In this document: positions 9,466-16,791 of the stretch, piece by piece | How the letters are laid out: each line of letters begins with the position of its first letter | Position numbering within the stretch: the stretch's first letter is position 1 | Assembly (NCBI GenBank): GCA_964019425.1 | Contig: OZ025796.1 | Location: forward strand, 744,001 to 808,000 | Reading direction: 5' to 3' | Source of the DNA: Flectonema sp. DT1601 | Taxonomy: Eukaryota > Euglenozoa > Diplonemea > Diplonemida > Diplonemidae | Length of the DNA stretch: 64,000 bases | Translations under genes and position numbers: made by a program | The notes under the pieces: model-generated | Seen by the model: the letters and a program-made list of their open reading frames with translations, nothing else | Database searches by the model: none | What the model was told of the DNA's origin: nothing

Positions 9466-9940
9466 ATTTATAAAAGTTCTGAAAAAGAAAAAAAATACTC
9501 ACAGAAAGAGCTCATACAGTTTATCCTGCTTAAGAGATGACAGACTCTGTACTGGTTTCAGATAAAAAACAAAAAGAAAACGGCGACAATACAAAAGCCA
9601 AGGCAGGTAGGTTGTTTTGCAGAGTTGGCGCAAACAAATGCGCGTACTCACAGGAGCACTAGTTTAGTTTTCGTAGACTCACTTTGCCAAAGGCAATTAA
9701 TTAAAAAAGGAGTGAAATGACAAAAGCAATATCATGAGCACCAGAAACAAACGGCTATTCACGCGATGGAGTAAAAAAACTGAAACTGAATTGCAAAGCA
9801 ACAAATAAAAAGTAAATTGTCATGAAGAGAGTGATATTTATGTTATTTCTTAAAAAACGAACACCCTCACGGCATTCTACCTTAGTAAGTTACTCGACGT
9901 TACATTTATGTTTTATTTATCTAAGTTGACAATTTTACTC
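9466..9940. other. Spacer between the mitochondrial-type gene and the SSU fragments
   Basis: This AT-rich spacer includes the 5' leader and acceptor of the gene starting at 9465. A CTTTGCCAAAG inverted pair lies near 9682-9692. No reading frame on either strand looks coding and no tRNA was found. Confidence 0.45.
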
Positions 9941-10002
9941 TGAGACTTGCACGGCTTAATCCTTGAAACAAGCATATGACTACTGGCAGGATCAACCAGG
10001 TT
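9941..10002 (-). rRNA. SSU (18S) rRNA 5'-end fragment, about 62 bases
   Basis: The minus strand from 10002 begins with the universal SSU 5' terminus ACCTGGTTGATCCTGCCAG. It continues through TAGTCATATGCTTGTTTC, AAGGATTAAGCC and GTGCAAGTCTCAG, then loses resemblance near 9941. The match to nuclear SSU helices 1-4 is unmistakable. TTGTTTCAAGGA in place of the more usual TTGTCTCAAAGA is the form I know from euglenozoan SSU. No further rRNA sequence follows, so this is an isolated fragment and not an rDNA unit. Its insertion route is unknown. Confidence 0.85.
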
Positions 10003-10044
10003 TCTTGTTACTCTAACCAACAGGGAGTACCCGAAAGAAGTGAT

Positions 10045-10092
10045 TTATTTAGACTTGCTCGGATTGATCCTAGAAATAATCAAATGACTACA
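10045..10092 (-). pseudogene. Second, degenerate copy of the SSU rRNA 5'-end segment
   Basis: On the minus strand TAGTCATTTGATTATTTC, TAGGATCAATCC and GAGCAAGTCTAAATAAA align with TAGTCATATGCTTGTTTC, AAGGATTAAGCC and GTGCAAGTCTCAGAGTAAA of the better copy 43 bases away, in the same orientation. The first 20 bases of the SSU motif are no longer recognisable in this copy. A tandem duplication with different decay, or two insertions of different age, would explain it. Confidence 0.6.
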
Positions 10093-10279
10093 TGTTTAAA
10101 GTAATTCTTAACAAGAAGTCTCACTTTAGACGATTGTCTGTAAATATTAATAAAAGCAAGAGGAGGTGTTGGTTAACCGATTTGAGAAATCAACTTGAGC
10201 GAAGCAATAAAATAATAATATCTAAGGATGTTAAAGATTACCATTTCCTTAATTCATATCATCAATGAGTTGTCTGAAG

Positions 10280-11602
10280 AATCAGTTACTCAATAACGGG
10301 AATCAGTTACTCGATAACGGGAATCAGTTACTCAATAACGGGAATCAGTTACTCAATAACGGGAATCAGTTACTCAATAACGGGAATCAGTTACTCAATA
10401 ACGGGAATCAGTTACTCGATAACGGGAATCAGTTACTCGATAACGGGAATCAGTTACTCAATAACGGGAATCAGTTACTCAATAACGGGAATCAGTTACT
10501 CAATAACGGGAATCAGTTACTCAATAACGGGAATCAGTTACTCAATAACGGGAATCAGTTACTCAATAACGGGAATCAGTTACTCAATAACGGGAATCAG
10601 TTACTCGATAACGGGAATCAGTTACTCAATAACGGGAATCAGTTACTCGATAACGGGAATCAGTTACTCGATAACGGGAATCAGTTACTCGATAACGGGA
10701 ATCAGTTACTCGATAACGGGAATCAGTTACTCAATAACGGGAATCAGTTACTCAATAACGGGAATCAGTTACTCAATAACGGGAATCAGTTACTCAATAA
10801 CGGGAATCAGTTACTCGATAACGGGAATCAGTTACTCAATAACGGGAATCAGTTACTCAATAACGGGAATCAGTTACTCAATAACGGGAATCAGTTACTC
10901 GATAACGGGAATCAGTTACTCAATAACGGGAATCAGTTACTCAATAACGGGAATCAGTTACTCAATAACGGGAATCAGTTACTCAATAACGGGAATCAGT
11001 TACTCAATAACGGGAATCAGTTACTCAATAACGGGAATCAGTTACTCAATAACGGGAATCAGTTACTCAATAACGGGAATCAGTTACTCGATAACGGGAA
11101 TCAGTTACTCAATAACGGGAATCAGTTACTCGATAACGGGAATCAGTTACTCAATAACGGGAATCAGTTACTCAATAACGGGAATCAGTTACTCAATAAC
11201 GGGAATCAGTTACTCGATAACGGGAATCAGTTACTCAATAACGGGAATCAGTTACTCGATAACGGGAATCAGTTACTCAATAACGGGAATCAGTTACTCA
11301 ATAACGGGAATCAGTTACTCAATAACGGGAATCAGTTACTCAATAACGGGAATCAGTTACTCAATAACGGGAATCAGTTACTCAATAACGGGAATCAGTT
11401 ACTCAATAACGGGAATCAGTTACTCAATAACGGGAATCAGTTACTCAATAACGGGAATCAGTTACTCAATAACGGGAATCAGTTACTCGATAACGGGAAT
11501 CAGTTACTCAATAACGGGAATCAGTTACTCGATAACGGGAATCAGTTACTCAATAACGGGAATCAGTTACTCAATAACGGGAATCAGTTACTCAATAACG
11601 GG
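10280..11602 (+). repeat. Satellite: 63 tandem copies of a 21-bp unit
   Basis: The unit is AATCAGTTACTCAATAACGG plus a final G, repeated 63 times (1323 bases) with almost no change except one A/G position (CAATAAC or CGATAAC), where G occurs in roughly a quarter of units. On the plus strand two frames stay open through the whole array. One reads NQLLNNG/NQLLDNG. In the other (ISYSITG) the A/G variant is silent. On the minus strand every unit has a stop in every frame. The unit nearest 11602 encodes the last four codons (PVIE) and TAA stop of the minus-strand gene at 11588-12475. I treat it as a satellite in that gene's 3' untranslated region, not a plus-strand gene. Confidence 0.95.
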
Positions 11603-12475
11603 AACACATTCCCAGATCACGTCAGCGACTTCCTCCACTTCCGATGAAATGTCCTCATTGCTGATGGTACAGGCGGTGTGTCCAATCCACGGTGCGCAGT
11701 AACCAGCTGGCCATACACTGTGCGCATTGTCTTCTTCATTTTTAGAAAAAGTCGAAGCGATACTTCGCGGCACTACTAAAACAGTTCGATGATCTCTTCT
11801 CAATTGAGCTGTACTTCTGGCATTTATCGCTAAACGAATCCACCTCCGTCTGCGTACAAACTTGTGTGGCGCTGTTTTCGATGCCCACGGTGTCGGAGTT
11901 GACCAATTACCACGATAACTCCATGGACCACAGTGCCAGGGACAGATAAACCGAAATTCTTTATCAGAAGGAAAGTCATCGTCTGAAACTTTGCTGAGGT
12001 CAGAACCAGATTCAGTCGACCATTCGATTCTGTCAGTTGGCAGAAGGGCTCCAGCAGTGTAGTCACCAAAAGGGATCTTTCTATTGTTTTGATAAGCATC
12101 GTACACTCTCCACACTAGTGGTGGACTTTCAGTAGAAAGAAGTGGAGAATACATAAAATTCAATTCATCAATCGCGACTGCCGATGGAACTGTGCAGGCA
12201 GCACAGATGTAGTAACCAATCTCATTTTCTTGCAGTAAAAGCATTTTATAAATCTCGGGGTCTCTCACACGCAACCACTCTGCAAGGAGTTCACAACTCT
12301 TTTTTATACAGCTGGCGCATGTTACGTGACCGCAAAGCAGCTCATTGCCATCATCAGATCCACATTCTTGACAAGGATGTTCTTTTGATATCTGACTTGT
12401 GTGTCTTTTTAGATTTCCGCGTATTGCTTTCGAATAGTTTGTAAAAACTTCATTCTGTTTCTTCAACGCTCCCAT
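11588..12475 (-). CDS. Dysferlin-domain protein with N-terminal Cys-rich (RING-like) segment
   Basis: The frame is 295 aa. Residues about 33-62 hold PCQECG, LLCGHVTCASCIKKSC and, further on, CAAC, a RING-like Cys/His arrangement. Residues about 120-215 contain a dysferlin domain. The DysF-N half is WRVYDAYQNNRKIPFGDY and LLPTDRIEWSTESG. The DysF-C half is GPWSYRGNWSTPTPW followed by KFVRRRRWIRLA, the family's Arg/Trp signature. Dysferlin domains occur in ferlins, Pex30-like peroxins and TECPR1, generally at membranes. The stop codon lies inside the first 21-bp satellite unit. Only 77 bases separate this ATG from the stop of the dysferlin frame at 12553. The reading frame stays open back to a CAG in that gap, and an out-of-frame ATG intervenes, so this may be exon 2 of the upstream gene. 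Confidence 0.75.
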   Translation of the reverse strand: MGALKKQNEVFTNYSKAIRGNLKRHTSQISKEHPCQECGSDDGNELLCGHVTCASCIKKSCELLAEWLRVRDPEIYKMLLLQENEIGYYICAACTVPSAVAIDELNFMYSPLLSTESPPLVWRVYDAYQNNRKIPFGDYTAGALLPTDRIEWSTESGSDLSKVSDDDFPSDKEFRFICPWHCGPWSYRGNWSTPTPWASKTAPHKFVRRRRWIRLAINARSTAQLRRDHRTVLVVPRSIASTFSKNEEDNAHSVWPAGYCAPWIGHTACTISNEDISSEVEEVADVIWECVPVIE

Positions 12476-12552
12476 TATTAGTGATTGACATGGTGCTTTT
12501 GATGGAGCGTTAAGATCGACTCGCCTGTTGGTTTTGTTATTAGGAAACGAGT

Positions 12553-13458
12553 TTATTGTAATGATTTAAAGGAAACAATCATCTGATTGGATACTTGCAT
12601 TCGAAGAGAAATAACACACCGAACATTACTGCGGGTAGCAAGTTCAAAGTGAACAGCAAGCCTTGCAGGGTTTCGAGTGTGAGCGTGAAGTACAATTGAG
12701 TCACACTCTCCGTCAGTCGCATAGCCACCAGAAGGGTGTAATGCCATTGGAGGATGTTGAATATTCCAAAGTAGGTTCGAATCTTTGTCAAGACGCCAAA
12801 GATCAGTTCCCGGTTTCTTATGAAGAACAACATTAACAGTTCCTCCAGGTGATGCTTTTCGGCGAAGGTATCCACGTATCACATCGCCATCCATAACAGC
12901 TAAACAATTATTTATTAAACGGAAATTAGATCCGGTACCCGCTGAGTATATCGCCATGCCGGAGGGAAGCAGTCGAACAGTTTTGTTAGAACGCTGATGA
13001 ACAATTCGAAAGGCTGGTGCCATGGGGTGCTCAGCGTAGCTGTGTGAAGGTTCTGGTGCCTGATAATGAGAAGCGTCTGTGATAACAGGAAGGAATGCAC
13101 AACTACTTCGTAGTTGATATTCATTCATTACTTTTGCTTGTCTAGTCCACATCCTCCTCCTCACACAACTTGAAACTTCACTTTGGGTATTCCAACCAGC
13201 GACTAGTGCAATTCTAAAACTGACGCCGTACGTCCAACCTTCTTTGTCTGTATTCAATCCAATCACATTCTTCCAATCTCCGTCCCATTCGCACTGCCTG
13301 CTTTCGAATCCGTCTACTGCTGGAACTTTCTTGTCCTCCATGTTTGTTTTATTACCGTGCTCATCACTCCACGGATGCCAGTCAGCTGGTAGTAATTTCC
13401 GTGACCAGCCCTTAAAAGGATACCACCGTTGATTCTCCCACACAGTGCACAAAGCCAT
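12553..13458 (-). CDS. Dysferlin-domain protein (possible 5' exon of a two-dysferlin gene)
   Basis: The frame is 301 aa. Residues 5-105 form a complete dysferlin domain: DysF-N VWENQRWYPFKGWSRKLLP with WHPWSDEHG, then DysF-C CEWDGDWKNVIG, DKEGWTYGVSF and VRRRMWTRQAKV. Residues 130-285 are beta-rich (FRLINNCLAVMDGDVIRGYL, DLWRLDKDSNLLWNI) and may be a lectin- or trefoil-like module that I cannot name. The start has a strong acceptor (CTTATTATTTTTTAG, then TCCCACAAA and ATG). Downstream, donor-like GTGTGTTATTTC and GTATCC sites precede the stop and a CAACAG acceptor lies in the 77-base gap before the next dysferlin frame. The two frames could therefore be spliced into one protein of roughly 600 aa. 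Confidence 0.75.
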   Translation of the reverse strand: MALCTVWENQRWYPFKGWSRKLLPADWHPWSDEHGNKTNMEDKKVPAVDGFESRQCEWDGDWKNVIGLNTDKEGWTYGVSFRIALVAGWNTQSEVSSCVRRRMWTRQAKVMNEYQLRSSCAFLPVITDASHYQAPEPSHSYAEHPMAPAFRIVHQRSNKTVRLLPSGMAIYSAGTGSNFRLINNCLAVMDGDVIRGYLRRKASPGGTVNVVLHKKPGTDLWRLDKDSNLLWNIQHPPMALHPSGGYATDGECDSIVLHAHTRNPARLAVHFELATRSNVRCVISLRMQVSNQMIVSFKSLQ

Positions 13459-13889
13459 TTTGTGGGACTAAAAAATAATAAGACATTTAGACTACAGGAA
13501 CACTAAAGTTCAGATCGTGAGCTAACGTGTTGGGTTAGTTTACACCAAAAGAACGAAAATTAAAAAGTACTCCCGAAAAATAAAAGTTAAAAATAATACC
13601 ACGTCAGGGATAACACGAACAATATCACTGAGGCTAAAACGAATAGCGCAAGCTACTTCACTTGTGAAGCAACAAACACAATCGCTTTGTAGAAAATATC
13701 CCTGCCGATGGTCTTAAAAGCGAACGTACAAAACACTAATCACATTACTTACAAGTAGTTTGGAACAAGAGGTAATTTTCTTGTAATTGTAAAGGGAGTG
13801 TATGTATATAAAAATTATTCTTTTTTTCACGTATTTTTTGAATTTCGTGTTGTTTTGTCTTTTCATTTTTGCTATTGAAACAGCCACCA
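13459..13889. other. Intergenic spacer between cystatin and dysferlin genes
   Basis: The spacer holds the 3' untranslated region of the cystatin gene and the acceptor for the dysferlin gene at its low end. It is AT-rich with no coding frame. Nothing else was recognised. Confidence 0.5.
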
Positions 13890-14186
13890 TTAGTTAGCGT
13901 CAAAGAACTCGAGTGAGTCCGCAACACCAACATTCTTGGCTCCAGAAACGGAAGGCGCATCGGCACCGAGTGGCTTGTACACACGCGCGTGAACAGCCTT
14001 GTCACCTCCAACGTTAATCTTAGCGAAGTAGTTGGTACCAGCAACAACCTGTGTGCGAACAGACACTGGTTCGAATGTCTCGAACTTTCCTCCAGCCTTT
14101 GCTTCGATAGCTTCCTTCAATCCAGTGACCATAGTCTTCTCATCAGCGGTCAAATCGCGAGCGTCAGTGCAGCCTCCGCAGGACAT
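13890..14186 (-). CDS. Stefin-type cystatin (cysteine protease inhibitor)
   Basis: The protein is 98 aa, the standard stefin length. An N-terminal Gly pair (MSCGGC) corresponds to the trunk that enters the protease cleft. The central QVVAGTNYFAKINVG carries the diagnostic QxVxG loop, followed by VHARVYKPLG and a C-terminal LEFF, as in cystatin A/B. There is no signal peptide or disulphide pattern, so it should be cytosolic and inhibit papain-like proteases such as cathepsins. Codon use is strongly biased to C-ending codons, unlike most neighbours, which suggests high expression. The start is fixed by one of the clearest acceptors in the window (CTTTTTTATTTTCATTTTCAG, 29 bases before the ATG). 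Confidence 0.93.
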   Translation of the reverse strand: MSCGGCTDARDLTADEKTMVTGLKEAIEAKAGGKFETFEPVSVRTQVVAGTNYFAKINVGGDKAVHARVYKPLGADAPSVSGAKNVGVADSLEFFDAN

Positions 14187-14215
14187 TGTTGTGGTTTAGA
14201 AAGTTGTGAATGGAA

Positions 14216-14236
14216 CTGAAAATGAAAATAAAAAAG
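14216..14236 (-). promoter_or_regulatory. Trans-splice acceptor of the cystatin gene
   Basis: The minus strand reads a 17-base T-rich tract ending in TTTTCAG, with the AG at 14216-14217. The 29-base leader to the ATG contains no other ATG. It is a good example of the arrangement seen before most genes here. Confidence 0.6.
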
Positions 14237-15130
14237 CTCTCAGTCCATTCAATTAGAATACTAGGAAAGCTAATCAATAATTAATTACTACTGCTGCTTA
14301 GCTTCCAAATTCCATTTTTGTTGTTGAGAATCTGAATTGTAAAATAGTTTGTAAGAAAGTAGAAAACATCTTTCTCCCCCTTTTTTTTTGTTTTGTTTGT
14401 CTGTTTATTTTTTTAGCAATTTTAATAAATCGCATACCTGGATTGAATGACGTGAAAAACTTGTTTATGTTATTTAGGTTCTGTTGCAATGTTGTGTTGC
14501 TACACTCACCAAACAATCGTAAGACACAAGTTGTGATCAGGACATTTTTAGGAAGAATAAAAGAAGGCACCGGCACGAAGAAAAGAATCGGCACTACTTT
14601 GTTTTTGTTTGTGCACAACAGGACCAAAAAAAAAAAAAAAAAAAAAAAAGTACGTGTCCCTCGCTTGTCATGTACAAACCCTGCTAACTAATGTAAAGAT
14701 GTTTTTTTTTTTTTGATGATCGTGCTTCATTCACCCGCTTTAACAAAAAAATAAAATCAATTGCCAACTTTATTTTCCGTTTTTTTTAGAAATCGAAGCC
14801 ATTTTTCATTTTGCTTTTGGGTGTTGTTGTTCTTTGCTGATGGTGCGTTGCTTTCCTGTTTATTGTTCTGTTCTTACCCTGATTAAGAAAAAAAAAAAAA
14901 AAAAAAAAAATCAAAATAATAATAAAATCGAACAAAACGTCTAAAAAACAGTTTAGAATAAAATGATTAGAAAAGTTGTGAGAGTGGCGGGGGATCTTTT
15001 TTTTTTCTTTTTCTTCTTTATTTTAAACGAGGGTCCAATATTTTCCCTTTTTTTGCACTTTTTTTTTCCTTTGTTCTTTTTTTTCCCCATTCTCTTTTGA
15101 ACTTTAAGAAAAAAAAAGAAAAAAAATAAA
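14237..15130. other. Low-complexity spacer rich in A and T runs
   Basis: Runs of 10-23 identical A or T residues alternate with AT-rich sequence. Apparent reading frames here are Lys- or Phe-rich translations of those runs. No gene was recognised. Confidence 0.6.
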
Positions 15131-15385
15131 GACGACGCATGGCAACAGCTAAGGCCGGCCATATCTTCAGAACGAGCAGACGCAGCTACCACCGAGTCTG
15201 GTCGTAAGACTTCACACAACTAAATTTAAATGGCCATCCGTAAGCTAAGGAGTGTCAGGTTAACTCCTTAGAGCTGCCAAGCAGCACCCAATCTTGTTAG
15301 GGTTCTTAATAGGCCGACAGGGACGACAGTACGCCATTGTCAGCTTTCACTTTGCCTGATGATTTAAAGTTCACGAGGCAAAAAA
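15131..15385 (-). ncRNA. Candidate structured RNA island in low-complexity spacer
   Basis: About 250 bases of normal complexity and higher GC stand out between A/T runs. They contain a 9-bp perfect stem CTAAGGAGT (15245-15253) with ACTCCTTAG (15263-15271), and directly beside it GCTGC/GCAGC with a 3-base loop (15273-15285). Weaker pairings involve CAGAC/GTCTG and GGCCGGCC. Read on the minus strand the island ends in long T runs, which would suit polymerase III termination. No SRP, U-snRNA, RNase P or 5S signature could be matched by eye and no coding frame of note is present. Function and even transcription are unproven. Confidence 0.3.
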
Positions 15386-15911
15386 TCCAACTAAAATAAA
15401 GCAATAAAAAAATTACCGGGGGTAGGGTCTCCTTGAGCAACAAAAAAAAAAACAAAAAAAACGAAGTCAGACTTCTGACTAACCGACTGCTAAAAACGTA
15501 AGGTCAAAAAAAAAAAAAATAATAATCTGATGATTGTGTTTGTAGAAAAGTAGGGCAAAGCAGACAATCCCAATGTTGGTGATAGTGTTAGTTAATTAAA
15601 AAAGGGAAGTTGGGAGTTAGGAGAATAAGAAGCAGGGAAATCATGTAAACTGAACAAAAGAAAGTAAAGGCAGCAACTACTACAATCTTACTTATTTTGC
15701 AGTCATGAAAATGATGAAAGCCAACAGACAGAATAATAACAAGAAATGTTTGACGAGTAAAGGAGACACTGCGCTAGTTAGGCGCAAAAAAAAAAAAAAA
15801 ATGAAAAATCGGGGAAGAGGAAAATTAAAAACAATTGTAACACTATTCAGTGGCGAGTTTCTTTTTTTTTTTTTTCCAGTTCAGTTTTCTCTGTCTTGAT
15901 TGCGGTACAAC
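15386..15911. other. Spacer downstream of the large nucleoporin gene
   Basis: The spacer is A-rich, with a short perfect hairpin AGTCAGA/TCTGACT at 15465-15480. It probably includes the 3' untranslated region of the FG-repeat gene. No gene was recognised. Confidence 0.45.
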
Positions 15912-16681
15912 TTACTTGCGTGGTGCTCCAAAGTTGGCACTCGTAAACCCAGAAGCGAATGGGTTGGCACTATTACCACCACCACCACTGTTTGCAACCT
16001 GAGCAAATCCAGATGCTCCTCCGGAATACGAATTATATCCAGCTCCTGCATTCGCATTAGGTGGCTGAGCAGTATTAAAAGGTCCCGATTGCTGTGTTTT
16101 GTTTGTCGTTGTGAAGACTTTAAGACCATCATTACAGAGATGCTGTATAGTATTCCATTCTCTCCCCCAACTGTGGGCTCACATGATACCCATCGTAAGC
16201 GAATAATTGATGTGAGAAAAACAAGTGAATCTAACTTTGGGAGGGAGAACAAAATAAAGTATAACCAACATACCTCGGCGAATGGATTCTCACTCTTTGC
16301 TTGTGTCGGGGCAAAGAAATTGCCCGCTTGTTGCGAAGATGCTGCTGCAGCGAAGCCGCCAGCGTTTTGATACTGCTGCGGAGTAGAAGAGAAAGGATTT
16401 GAAGTACTTTGACCAAATGGATTGCTGGAAGGAGGTGCTGCTGCTGGCCCTGCTGACTGTGCCTGCTGGTGAAAGAATTCGTTCGCCTGCGTGGCAGGTG
16501 CGCCACCAAATGGAACAGGAGCGGAGGTGCTAAATGGATTAGCGCCTCCGCTCGAGAACGGATTTGCTCCCGACTGCTGCTGTTGTTGCGCTCCAGGAAA
16601 CTGATTGTTAGCTGCCGGAGGTTGTTGCATCGCCGTTCCTTGGAGTCCTCCTGCAAACGGATTGTTGGCGGCAAGATTAGC

Positions 16682-16725
<44 letters not shown>

Positions 16726-16760
16726 GCGGCTGTTGTTGTTGTTGTTGTTGTTGTTGCGGC

Positions 16761-16791
<31 letters not shown>

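Noticed and set aside
9466-9496. 24-base GTGAGT...CAG segment before the mitochondrial-type gene as a mini-intron
   Set aside because: Too short for the spliceosome. The tract is better read as a trans-splice acceptor with a chance GTGAGT.
10265-11647. 460-codon plus-strand frame of NQLLNNG repeats
   Set aside because: It is the translation of a 21-bp satellite. It lies antisense to all neighbours, has no acceptor-like tract upstream, and overlaps the end of a credible minus-strand gene.
14953-15219. 88-codon minus-strand frame over the structured island
   Set aside because: Half of it is poly-Phe and poly-Lys from homopolymers. The remainder has no protein-like features and no acceptor.
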